A stretch of DNA of 64,000 bases from Phyllostachys edulis. Lineage: Eukaryota > Streptophyta > Magnoliopsida > Poales > Poaceae. The stretch is taken from positions 100,674,784 through 100,738,783 of the forward strand of contig CM070562.1 of assembly GCA_036346405.1 (NCBI GenBank), written 5' to 3'. A model generated the notes under the pieces. The model was not told the DNA's origin and did not search any database. It was given only the letters and a program-made list of their open reading frames with translations. Shown one piece after another: positions 37,188 to 47,577 of the stretch; the stretch's first letter is position 1, and every line of letters starts with the position of its first letter. Made by a program: the position numbers and the translations under genes.

Positions 37188-37640
37188 TATTAATAAAGAA
37201 GGTGGTATAGAACAACCACAGAAGTAAGAGTGTAAGAAAGGTCCTTAATTACAAATTGAAAATTGCTTCAAACATTTCGCTCCTACAAAGGACCAAGTTC
37301 TACCATTCTCCTTTATCTTTGCCAGAAGCTCCAAAGGAGTGGTTGACTTGTTATGGAAAATTTTGGCGTTCCATTCCTTTCAAATCTCCCAGGTGATTAG
37401 GATGAGAACTGTGGCAGTCAGCCTCCTTGGGAGCCCTCACAACCCGCCATGGAGTTCAAAATTCCAACTACCGGTCCAGTGGGATGGCTTGAGTTGTGCA
37501 GAAATTAAACCAATCCGCCATGGAGTTCAAAATTCGTGTAGAGTATCTGCACTAGGCGAAAAAATGTAGTGTCATTTCCTATGATTATCTGTAGAGTGGG
37601 CAGGTGCGCTGGTTTCGCCAACCCCTCGTGCATCAATTGT
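37188..37640 (-). mobile_element. LINE 3' fragment
   Basis: TATTAATAAAGAAGG and the following sequence match the 3' region of the LINE at 45351-45840 in order. This includes the segment around TTCCATTCCTTTCAAAT that corresponds to the C-terminal IIWELWKERN region of the LINE polyprotein. A small block (CCGCCATGGAGTTCAAAATT) is duplicated at about 37446 and 37516. Its 3' tip lies at 29595-29629. Confidence 0.75.
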
Positions 37641-37780
37641 GATTTTGCCATAAAGTAGTATATTGTTCGTATTGGGCTATTCGATTACTCTAATCGCATT
37701 CGTTAATCCGCTACAGTTTCCCCCATAGATTTTTTTTCCTAGATGGGGGATGCAGGTGTGGATGCAAATGCAACAGAATT

Positions 37781-38146
37781 GACGATTTTTTTAATAATAC
37801 ATTTTAAAAAAGGAATTACAAAAATAAATAGTTATTTTTTTTTACAAAACTAGACCTCTATCGTCAATTCAATTGATAACAGGGAGCTGAATTGGCGACA
37901 GGGGCTAAATCTCTTAATTGCTCTTGTCTAGAGGGGACATATGCCACTGGAGAAGTCCATATCGCCATGAGGTTGTCACCAATTCAATCGGCGACAGAGG
38001 GGCAATAGGGCTACTGTTGCAAATTGAAACGGCGACACTTTCCTGTCGCTAATTGAATTGACGATATATGTCTAGTTTTATAACTTTCTTTTTTGACTAT
38101 TTATTTTTACAATTCCTTTAAAAAATGTATTATTAAAAGAATCGAC
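37781..38146. mobile_element. Hairpin MITE with about 110-bp inverted ends
   Basis: The left arm from GACGATTTTTTTAATAATAC through GTCAATTCAATTG is repeated inverted on the right, to ...TATTATTAAAAGAATCGAC. A TCGCCAATT-like core (GGCGACAG) occurs several times in the middle. No coding capacity. The target duplication is not clear. Confidence 0.75.
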
Positions 38147-39039
38147 CACTCCTTTCAATCGCATGTCGGTCACCTAATGTGATGGACTGATGGTCGATCC
38201 CTCAGTGCTACTGCTAGGTAGGCAATAGCTTTCTGGTTAAGTGGTGACCCGGTGGGATGCTGCATTGCTGTGTCCTCTCTCTTGGCGTCGATCATCAAGT
38301 GCGTGTGGAACACATATTTAGTTTCTCATACACAGAATAAAACCACCGTCATATATATTCCTGCACTAAATATCTCAATAATTCCAGAGTTGTGGTCCGG
38401 GCCCTTTCCCACAATCAATTAGACAAATCCAATAGACATACGTACAGGATCGCTCATAACGCTGGTCAGAATTCAGAAGTCTTCAGTAGTACTGTAGTAG
38501 ATGTAGTATAACTAGCCTTCGTACTTATGCTCTTAGCCTCTCATATATGGCCAGAGAGAGAGAGAGAGAGTTTACGTAGACATTGAAATGAACGTGGTTA
38601 GTTCGTATATTATTATGACGATCAATTTCAAGTTAGAAGCCTAAAACCACTACAACCTGACTTGTTTACGGGAGAATCATACATGATAAATCAATAGCAC
38701 CACTGCACCAGGAACCAAACATGAAAAATGTAACAGGATGTCAGGATTAATTACCTATCTCCATCGCTAGCATCGCATAGTTACTCGAACACCTTTAATT
38801 TGTAATTTTGTACCAAAATTTCCTGTTAAAAGAGGACTTTGGCAGTTGGCGCAACAGAACAATGCAACACATATTTATCCATTATTAGAACTTCCCTCTC
38901 CAATGTTCCATGTGTTCTGATCTCAAAATTTGGACAAATACAAATTTTCAAGTATTGGCATACGCCACAGGAAAAACTGCTAACACATCCCCATTTGAAT
39001 AACAATTTGGTACTTACGTATGGAAGACAAGTAGATTCT
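38147..39039. other. Downstream flank of the AAA gene, no gene seen
   Basis: No recognisable coding sequence. A short (GA)n lies at 38553-38570. This is the 3' side of the AAA-ATPase pseudogene; a polyadenylation site could lie here but none is obvious. Confidence 0.4.
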
Positions 39040-39080
39040 TCATGCTAATTTCGGAGCACTGGATCTGGATGTCCGTGTTG

Positions 39081-39146
39081 TTCTATCCGGCAGAGAGTTT
39101 CTTCGCTGTCTTCTTCTATCCGGCAAAGAGTTTCTTCGCTGTTCGG
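39081..39146 (-). repeat. 33-bp in-frame tandem duplication in last exon
   Basis: Units 39081-39113 and 39114-39146 are nearly identical. They repeat 11 residues containing RRNSLPDR in the C-terminal tail of the AAA protein. Confidence 0.92.
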
Positions 39147-39376
39147 CACATGCAACGTACTCGTCAATTGAAGGAAGATTGGGTTCCCCCTTCTCATCTT
39201 TTGGAACTTGTCCCTTGATCAACTATAGAAGACAACAACATATTGACTAAGTGAAACAATGATCATACAAAAAAAACTGAAAGGGGGAAATGACCCGCGG
39301 GCCAGTTTACCATACCTTTGATGCCCAATGTCTTTCTGCTTGCATGCAAATATCCCTGGTATCTCTTCCTGACATC

Positions 39377-40161
39377 CTGCATCCAAATATCCAATGTTCA
39401 GAACTAGTAAGACACAAATGAACTGCTGCGCACAGTGCAGTTTGTCTCGATTCTCGAATGATTTTGTAGCACCGCGAGTAGCCATCTGAACTCAGAACAG
39501 AACACATTTCTCATCAACCACATGGTCTATCATCAATGTTCCTAGACATTACAGGGACGGTCAGACGGTCAGTACATGAAACCTTGCTAGCTGTGTAATC
39601 ACAATTGGGCAAGGTCTATTCGCGGTCTTATCCATAGTATACACGTCCATGATTAAATGGCCTAAAAATACATTGTGATTAATGGGAAATAATAGAGCAG
39701 CCAGCAGTAAGACAGATAAGAACTGACACAGCTTTCACTAATATACAAAAAAGCACCTAATCATCTGAATTCAATACACAAGCTAAGAAAAACAACATAG
39801 TTATCCCTAGAATATCCTGGATACAGAGGCACAGATAATTCTCATTTCTTCGAACATCTTATAAGCTGCCGAAGTACTGAACTTTCACAGGAACACATAA
39901 TTTTACCATCTTAGTTAAACAAATAGGGGGAAACCTCGTAACCTGCTGCGCTGGATGGTTCTTAATGAAAGTTGACTGGTTTCCAAATAAGTGCTGATTG
40001 AGTTCAATTTAGAGGTTAGGCTAAAAGCTAATAATCCTGGCCCAGAACCGCCAGGAACTAGTTGGAAACTGATACTGGCAGTTTTCTGCGAACAGGGTTC
40101 CGGACAGATTCTAAAACCCAGGTTGTATCACATAAGGGGTTTTCTGCATATTATATATCTA
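39377..40161. other. Intron of the AAA pseudogene, no gene seen
   Basis: AT-rich intron sequence between the eighth exon and the LINE inserted at 40162. Nothing else recognised. Confidence 0.5.
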
Positions 40162-41515
40162 TTTTTTTAAAAGGATAACCCGGCTTTTATAGAAAGCATA
40201 TAACAAGGCTTTACATCCAACCACAGAGGTCACCAACAGACTAGGGTTAACAGTGTTACGAAGAGGAGGATGAGTTGCGCGTCCAGGAGAGGTAAACCTA
40301 ACCTGGCTCTGATACCATATTACGAATAGCAACTTGTATTTCCAGGGGGCAAAGGGCCAGTATATATACACAAAGTACAAGTGATGAATATGCAAATAAC
40401 CCCTCGTAACAATGAGGAATAACACACTATACACATATCGCTAACAACCAGTTCACTAAGCATTCAAAAAACGGTTCAGAAAACTAGCAAAAGAACTAAA
40501 GCTAAACTCGAAAACCCTAACATCTTCCAAAAGTCAGCTTCAAGAACAAGCCTTCAAACTGCCTGCATCGCATAAAAGTTTTTCATCCAATCTTCGACCG
40601 TACAGATCACCTTGTCCAATTCATCCCGATCATCTACCTTTATCAGAGTCCGCCACTTCTGCAAACAAGATATAGATTTGAAAACAGCTTTATTTGGTTG
40701 CTTAAGAAATGCCTTCTCAATCGCCATTCGATTTCTGAATTTCCACAGTGTCCACGCCATAGCTACAAAACTAAATAAGTAAACGTGGTAGCTGTTAGCA
40801 CCCCTAGTATCTAGCCAATCTTGGTTAAACTCATCAAGAGATTCCAGAGTCTTCTCCCACAACAAACTCTCCTTGATACAAACCTACACAAATTTGGCTA
40901 TAACACATTTAAAGAATATATGGTCAGCATCCTCTCTCACCCCACACAAACAATAGTTTTCATCACCTTTCCATTTTCTGATTTTAAGCTGAACTGCAGT
41001 TTGAAGTCTGTCTTGAAAAAACAGCCAAAGAAAGATTTCCACTTTTAACGGGATTCTACTTTTCCAAAGTTTATGATTTCTTCTAAAGATAACCCCCAAA
41101 GGACCAATGTCTATACAAAGATTTTACGGAGAAAGAGATAGAGCTCTCCAAACTCCACTTCATTTTATCTCTATCATTATTAAGCTCCACCCTCCTTAAA
41201 GCATCTTTTAGGTGATCCCATAAGTCTTCCTCCTCTCTACCAAAAGATCTTTTAAAGGTGATATTCCATTCTCCATTCTGAAGATTGTCCGCCACACAAG
41301 CATCAGGATTCAAACTAATTTTAAACAATTTATCAAATATGGTCTTCAAAGAACAATGGTCAATTCAAACATCTTTCCAAAATAAGGTATCTTGACCATT
41401 CCCAATCTGATTAACAGAACCCCATTCGAAAAGATATTTTGCAAGGATTTTCAAAACTGGGAGCCCTTAAACAACTTGATATCTCTGAACCCCAATACCA
41501 TAAAAGATTTAGAAT
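40162..41515 (-). mobile_element. LINE, 5' truncated, in an AAA intron
   Basis: The plus strand begins with a T run (40162-40170), the antisense of a poly(A) tail. On the minus strand, broken frames carry the zinc-binding reverse-transcriptase-associated region. Readable parts include GSVNQIGNGQDTLFWKDVW, then the segment at 41349-41083, RIPLKVEIFLWLFFQDRL with GVREDADHIFFKC (41099-40884), and the C-terminal MAWTLWKFRNRMAI (40865-40554). The reverse-transcriptase core and ORF1 are absent, so the copy is truncated at its 5' end near 41515. It lies between the exons at 41527 and 39376. Confidence 0.85.
40304..40446 (-). mobile_element. Fragment of a copia-type LTR with primer-binding site
   Basis: On the minus strand, TGTTAGCGATATGTG...GCTATTCGTAATA (40446 to about 40320) is followed by TGGTATCAGAGCCAGG, the initiator-tRNA primer site of copia elements. 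It sits in the 3' part of the LINE. No second LTR was found, so it is a fragment, or its partner is outside what I can recognise. Confidence 0.5.
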
Positions 41516-41917
41516 GAAGTACTTACTCTTCAGTGGCCAAACGAAAATTTGAACCAATTCAGATTTAGTCAAGTGTTTTGCATACTGAGCAGCTATTTCC
41601 GCACGCGTTTGCTGATCCGGTAAAGCCAAAACAAACTATTGAATCAAAACGGCTGCAAACTAACAATAGAAAAAGGGAGAAGTTAAAAGTACTATTTACT
41701 TAAATAGTCCATATAAAGGATAAGATCAAATTTGGACTAAAGGATAAGATCAAATCGATCACGATATCTAAATTTTAGAAAATGCTACAAGTTTAAGTAG
41801 CTTAGTTCAATGTTGCATTATCGTTTTATTAGTAGCTTCTATGTTTTTATGTATGCTTCTTGGGAAAATGCAGAAAGCACAAAACGAGCTCTTACAGGAG
41901 AACTAAAATAGTCCAAT

Positions 41918-43465
41918 TGTTGTGGTAACTGTTGGGGTACGAGTCCGAAGAACGAGGACAGGGCACTTGACCTCATTTAACCGCCGGCAGCACTCTTCCA
42001 TGTCGAAGTAGTGAGACTCTCAGGCTTAGTTAAACTTTTGATTTTTTATTACTTGATTTATAATGAATACATGCTATCCCTTTCATAGAGACAGTCCGAC
42101 TTGACACCTAAGAAATAATCTATAAGCAAGCCTATCAATCCAATCTAATCTTTCCAACTATTAAAAATAATTTTTCTAATAAATAAGATCATATTTCTAA
42201 CAACAACTAGATAGATAAAGAATCTCAAAATAATCTACCTAACCAACTATTCTTTATTCTAAGAAACCAATCGGCACACATGGAAAACACCACACTAAAG
42301 TACTGGTGGGTACTGTTCATGTGCCGCTACAGTACACACAGTACTGTTCTCACGCCTGCTGCGGCGCCTCGTGCCTTTCTCCATAGCATTACACCCCTCG
42401 CGGCGAGGCAACTCGTCCTCGAGCTGCGGTGGTGACCACGGTTAAAGTTCTTGGTGACCTCATGTTGACAAGAGTATCCGGTACCAGCGTCGGTTCACTT
42501 GAGAGCAAATCAGTGACACTCCAATGTATAACGCCCAAGGAAGAAACGCCTTAGCATGTTATGGCGTTGAGGAAGGCGTCGGCGGCGTGGGCAACCGATA
42601 TGGGGCAGCAATTACGCCCTTACTGCCCTGGAGTGTGACGATGACGGAAAGGACGTGACGGCGACGCTGGCCCCTCAGTTGTTGCGCTCTGCATTGCCTA
42701 TGGCACAACATTGGCCGATCGTGTGGAAAAGATCGTTGCTGGACAGCGGAATCCTTCCTCCAACGGTGCCGCACCGGGGGTGCAACCAAAGGCAGCGATG
42801 CACACTGGGGTGGCGTTGGTGGCGCCATTGAGGAAGGTGACGGTAGTACCGCCATTGCAATGGCATGCGATGCCTCCTTCTGCTCCTTCAACTTGACCAT
42901 CAATACCCACGTTTCTTGGAGGATGGCCATCATGTTGCCAATTGCGGCCATCATCTTTTCATTGCTAGCCTTCAACATGGTGAAGGGAGATAGTTCGGTA
43001 CCGGAAGCTATGGTGGGTGGCTCTGATACCAAATATTATGGTAACTATTGGGGTATGGGTCCGAGGACCGAGGGTAGTGCACTCGTCCTTATCTAACCGC
43101 TATCAAGGCTCTTCCCTGTCGAGGTAGCGAGGCTTTGAGTCTTAGTTGAACTTTTGATTTCTCATTGCTTAATTGATAATGGATACATGCTATTCCTTGT
43201 ATAGGACAGTCCGACTTGACGTCTAAGAAATAATCTATAAGAAAACCTATCAATCCAATCGATTTTTTCAACTATTAAAAATAATCTTCCTAATAAATAA
43301 GATCATATTTCTTACAATAACTAGATAGATAAGGAATCCTAAAATAATCTATCTAACCAACTATTTTTTTATTCTAGGAAACCAATCGACACGCATGGAA
43401 AACACTACACTACCATGGCACTGTTCTCACGCCTGCTACGGCGTCTCGCGTCTTTCTCCATAACA
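41918..43465 (-). mobile_element. Compact non-autonomous LTR element, 1.55 kb, TSD CCAAT
   Basis: Direct repeats 41918-42388 (471 bp) and 43034-43465 (432 bp) are bounded TG/TA...CA and flanked by CCAAT at 41913-41917 and 43466-43470. On the minus strand the right repeat is the 5' LTR. It is followed two bases later by TGGTATCAGAGCCACC (43016-43031), a tRNA-Met primer site. The 645-bp interior has no pol. It carries an open frame (about 43032-42559) with a helical segment LKASNEKMMAAIGNMMAI and a Pro-rich tail, possibly a gag relic. It lies in the intron between AAA exons 41652 and 43551. Confidence 0.93.
42559..43032 (-). CDS. Open frame inside the compact LTR element
   Basis: This 157-codon frame starts at a GTG near the primer site and has an ATG shortly after (MLKA region near 42978). 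The first third predicts helices (ASNEKMMAAIGNMMAIL, LKEQKEASHAIAMAV). The rest is Pro-, Arg- and His-rich and may be out of its original frame. It has no zinc knuckle and no enzymatic motif. A short gag-like protein is the most natural guess for an element with LTRs and a primer site but no pol. Whether it is translated is unknown. Confidence 0.35.
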   Translation of the reverse strand: MVSEPPTIASGTELSPFTMLKASNEKMMAAIGNMMAILQETWVLMVKLKEQKEASHAIAMAVLPSPSSMAPPTPPQCASLPLVAPPVRHRWRKDSAVQQRSFPHDRPMLCHRQCRAQQLRGQRRRHVLSVIVTLQGSKGVIAAPYRLPTPPTPSSTP

Positions 43466-43639
43466 CCAATACACTAGGCCATGTCAAAATTAACTGGGAG
43501 TCTGGAACTGCTTACAGGAACAGAAAGGGTGTGGCAATAGAAAACTATACCTGATGAGAGCAGGATCAAGGTCTTCCTTTCTGTTTGTTGCAGCAATAAC
43601 CACCACACATCTATCCTGCTTGAACCCATCGATCTTCAC

Positions 43640-44130
43640 AGGAAAAAAATTATTTAGCATCAATAAAAGATATGTTGCAATAATTGCAAATGATGGCAGC
43701 AACTAAGAGACCACATGCAGGTCTCTCTCAGGAAACTGAGTGGTGTCAATATTGGACATTGGAAGCATTAGAATGGAATAGCGACAAAGGCTAAATCATA
43801 TTCTAGTACTTCAAGAAAGCAAAAGTAAATAACTGCAGAGAAAACCAGGTATGAAAAAAAAAACTCTGACAGCTAAAAATACATGTTCTTTTTCACACAT
43901 GCTGTTACAATACATAGTTTCTGCAGCACAGTGAAATTTTCAAGAGTAATGCATCTCTAATTTAATTTGAGTTGAAACTCCTATCGTTTACACAGGTTTC
44001 AAGAGTATTACACCGAAAACGCTGATGGGCACCATAGTGAAAGTGTGACTGAAAAAGTACAAATAAACTCAATAATTACACCAAAAGAAGAGGCACATAA
44101 TACATCAGAGATAACAAGAATTTTCTGTTC
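43640..44130. other. Intron of the AAA pseudogene, no gene seen
   Basis: AT-rich, intron-like sequence between the exons at 43551-43633 and 44437-44514. Only the retroposon that follows was recognised. Confidence 0.5.
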
Positions 44131-44147
44131 TCTAATATCCATTAATT

Positions 44148-44393
44148 TTTTAGATAATGGAAGAGATTACTCTCTCCCGGCCTCTGCATCGACGATGCAC
44201 ACAGCCCAATTTATTTAAGCAAGTTAAGTGACAAAACAAACCGAGAAAAAACGGCTTGCAACCTTACAACTGAAAGACACCTGAAAAAACAACCTCACAC
44301 ATTGCAAAATCTTAGACAACGTCAACTATAGCCAATCCTATGACTAAGCCTCCATCCACGAAACTTGAGGATTTACTTCGCCACAAACTCCAA
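44148..44393 (-). mobile_element. Short retroposon with 17-bp target duplication
   Basis: A 246-bp insert begins with a T run and TTAGATAATGG and is flanked by a perfect 17-bp duplication TCTAATATCCATTAATT (44131-44147 and 44394-44410). This is the signature of target-primed reverse transcription of a poly(A)-tailed RNA, read here in antisense. It could be a SINE or a 5'-truncated LINE; no coding part remains. Confidence 0.88.
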
Positions 44394-44514
44394 TCTAATA
44401 TCCATTAATTAAAAGGAAAACAAACAAAGAATCTACCTGTCGCAGAATTACTGACAAGATCCTTCGTGTAGCTTCATGCATTTCACTATCTCGAGCAATA
44501 GCGAAAGAGTCTAC

Positions 44515-44975
44515 CTACAACAAGGACATCACAGGCAAAAAGATGTAACATTAATACCTCAGTTTAACCAGGAAAGACAAACTTAAATCACTATGAAGTG
44601 AAGCACCCTATAAAAAGGAGAACAAAAACAGGCTAAACAGGACGTACAGTTCGTCTGACCTACAAGTCCATGATATATCTTCATAAGTTAAAAGTTAAAA
44701 CTTGAGGTTTTTTAAAAATTACTTGTTCAGGAAGCTATTATGCATGACAATGATCTAAGTTGTTTTGGAAGTGCAACTAGTTATACCTCAATATCATTTG
44801 GAAAGAAAGCAAAGATCAGCTCAAAGCCTAACAAAGTGACCCTTTTCTGAATTTTCCCCATATTAAAATAACAAAATATCCCACCATGTCTCGGTGTGTT
44901 AAGAAACATGTTTCCATACATTTGATAGCTGCTGGAGTATCCTTAATACATGTCTAATAAGATGAAGCTACATAC
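44515..44975. other. Intron of the AAA pseudogene, no gene seen
   Basis: AT-rich sequence between the exons at 44437-44514 and 44976-45108, with no element recognised. Confidence 0.5.
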
Positions 44976-45350
44976 CTCATCTAGGAAAATAATACCTCCA
45001 TCAGGAAGATCATTGGCAAGTGAAAAAAACAGATCCCAACAGGCGCTCACTTTGACCATAATATTTTGACATGATGATTTCTAGTGGCACATATAGTAGT
45101 GGAACCCCCTAGAATAAGAAAAAGGCAAACAACCAGCTTAATACAACTAAATATTAAGCATCAGCCAAAAAGTGGCAGAAAAGGAATTGAATGCTTATTG
45201 AATCAAATAGCTTACAAATTGCAAAAGTACTTAATTATCATATTTTCAAAACATGGAATTACTTTGGGGAAATCTAAAAAATATAGGAGTATCACTTACC
45301 GCTTGCTTGGCAACAACTCACAGAAGATGTCCTACCGGTCCCTAAAATAG

Positions 45351-47045
45351 TTTTTTTTAATGACAACCGGCAGGAGATTTGCCTATTATATTAATAAAGA
45401 AGGGCGGAACGCGAGCCGCAAAGTAACAATTACAGGTTAGAGTTTAGAAGGCCTTAATTACAAAGGATTGAAAAGCTCCAGGCATTTGCCCCCCGCTAGG
45501 AACCAAGTTCTGCCCTCCTCCTTGATCTTCGCTATGAGTTCCACCGGTCCGGTGGCTTTATTGTTGAAGATTCTTGTGTTTCGTTCCTTCCATAATTCCC
45601 AGATAATGAGGATCAGGATCGTGGTCGTGGTTTTCCTAGGGGAGCCTTTCGTTTCCGCAACGTTTGACCACCAGTCTAGGAAGTTCATGCTAGGGGGCTA
45701 AAGAGATGGCTGTAAGCTGTCGAAGCCTAGCTAGTCCGCCATGTGCTTCCAGATTCTGACGGAGAAGCGACATTAAGCGAAGAGGTGTAAGGCCGATTCC
45801 AGAGTGTGTTTGCATAGGGGGCAAAAGCGCTGGTTAGGCCATCCCCTAGCTTCCAATCTGTCTGAGGTCCAGAGCCTGTTTTGAATTGCCAACCACGCGA
45901 AGAATTTGCACTTTGGTGGGGGGGGTGTGGGTTTTCCAGATTAAAGTTTTGAAATTCGTCGCAATGGACCCCAAGAAGTATAAATTGTAGGCGGATTTTG
46001 ACGAGTAGGATCCTGTCAGGGTTGGCTTCCACGAAATATCGTCCAGGTTGGCTTGTGTTAGGTGTATTTGGTTGATTCTGGTCCAGAGTCCCACGAATTG
46101 TTGGATGTGGTGGATTGTCAAACCCTGTAGAAGGTCTAAATCCTATATCCAACGTCCGTTCTGTAGCGCCGAGGCCACGTTTCGGTTTTTCCTTTTTGAA
46201 AATTTGAAGATCTTAGAGGCTAGATCTTTGGGAGCTTCTTCATCCAGCCAGGCCGAGTACCAAAAATTTGCCGTCTGGCCATCTCCAAGGGAAATTCTAG
46301 TTGCCGCCGAAAAGATGCTTCGGTTCGTATCGTCGCAAGGGATTTCCATACCCACCCAAGGTTTGGATTGAACCTTCTAGTTTTGCCACAACCAACGAAG
46401 TCTAAGAGCCGAGGAGAATTGCGGAAGGCTGAGAATGCCTAGGCCGCCCAGCTGGGTCGGTTGACACACTTGGGCCCAGTTAATTTTACTCTTACCACTT
46501 ATGCTGTTTGCGTGGTCAGCCCACAGGAACCGTCGCCTGATTCGGTCCATGGCGTGAAGGACCGTCTTGGGAGTTTTGAAGACCATGAGGTAATAAATAG
46601 GGATCGAGGTGAGGACGAATTTAACCAGGGTGGCCCACCCCGCTGGGGACAGGAGACGGCCTTGCCAGCCCGCCAGCCGCCCCCCTACTTTGTCCAGAAG
46701 CGGCTGGTAATCCACCCTGCGAAGTCTTTTGTAATTGAGCGGTAAACCGAGGTATTTGATCGGAAAGGTCGATCGGATTGCCGGGAAATCTTGGAGGACC
46801 GTGTTCAGGTCAAGGTGGTCACAACTAATTGGGAGAACCGTACTTTTTTGGAAATTGGTATGGAGGCCAGAGACTATCCTGAAATTGGAGAGGATCTGGG
46901 AGGTTGTGTAACTTTCACTGGCACTAGGGTTGATGAAAATGGCTGCATCATTCGCATAACTGGAGGTTCTGAGTCTGACGAAGCGGTCTTGCATGCGGGC
47001 AAGGGTGCCCATGTCCGTAGCTACCTCTAGAAGGCGCTGGATGGG
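45351..47045 (-). mobile_element. LINE, 5' truncated, beside an AAA splice acceptor
   Basis: The plus strand begins TTTTTTTT (45351). On the minus strand the 3' half of a plant LINE polyprotein is readable: PIQRLLEVATDMGTLARM and SYANDAAIFINPSASE (usual YADD reads YAND). These are followed by IKYLGLPLNYKRLRRVDY, LAGWQGRLLSPAGWATLV, FLWADHANSISGKSKINW and the C-terminal IIWELWKERNTRIFNNK. It is truncated within reverse transcriptase at about 47045. AAATAG flanks both sides (45345-45350 and 47046-47051), a short possible target duplication. Its poly(A) end lies a few bases upstream of the acceptor of the exon at 45341. Confidence 0.93.
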
Positions 47046-47051
47046 AAATAG

Positions 47052-47370
47052 TGAGGCAGTGAAAACTGGTAAGTATAAAGTACGCAAACAAAACACCACA
47101 AAAACAGAAGCATTCATACCAGTAATACATAAAAAGGACCATGTGTGCTTTCCAACATCAGGAATTGAAAGCAAAAGGCTCTTGTAATTTCTACTTACTA
47201 ATATTCAATGGTCTCTCAGCAAAATGTACAGCTTTTATTCTGAAATGGCGTAACAAAGTTATATACTACCATTACCGTGGCTGTTAACGTCAAGAAACAA
47301 GAGAGCAAAAAAACAACAACGTGATTTTTTGGTATGGAAATTTCCATGTAAGGCAAAGGGCCATTCAGGT
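47052..47370. other. Intron remnant of the AAA pseudogene
   Basis: AT-rich sequence between the LINE and the donor of the exon ending at 47378. No gene or repeat recognised. Confidence 0.5.
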
Positions 47371-47577
47371 CACTCACCGGGTGGACCTTCAAACAGAACG
47401 ACTTGAGGTCGATCTGTCTCGAATTTGCAGCGTGTACCACGAGCAATGGCATCATACACTTCAGGACTCTGTAAAGCCAATAGTATAGTATCCTCTATCT
47501 CCCTAAAAATGGAACAAAAACATGCATAAAGCTTAAGAACTACACTTTGAGTGGAATACACATAAGCAGTTGCCTAA

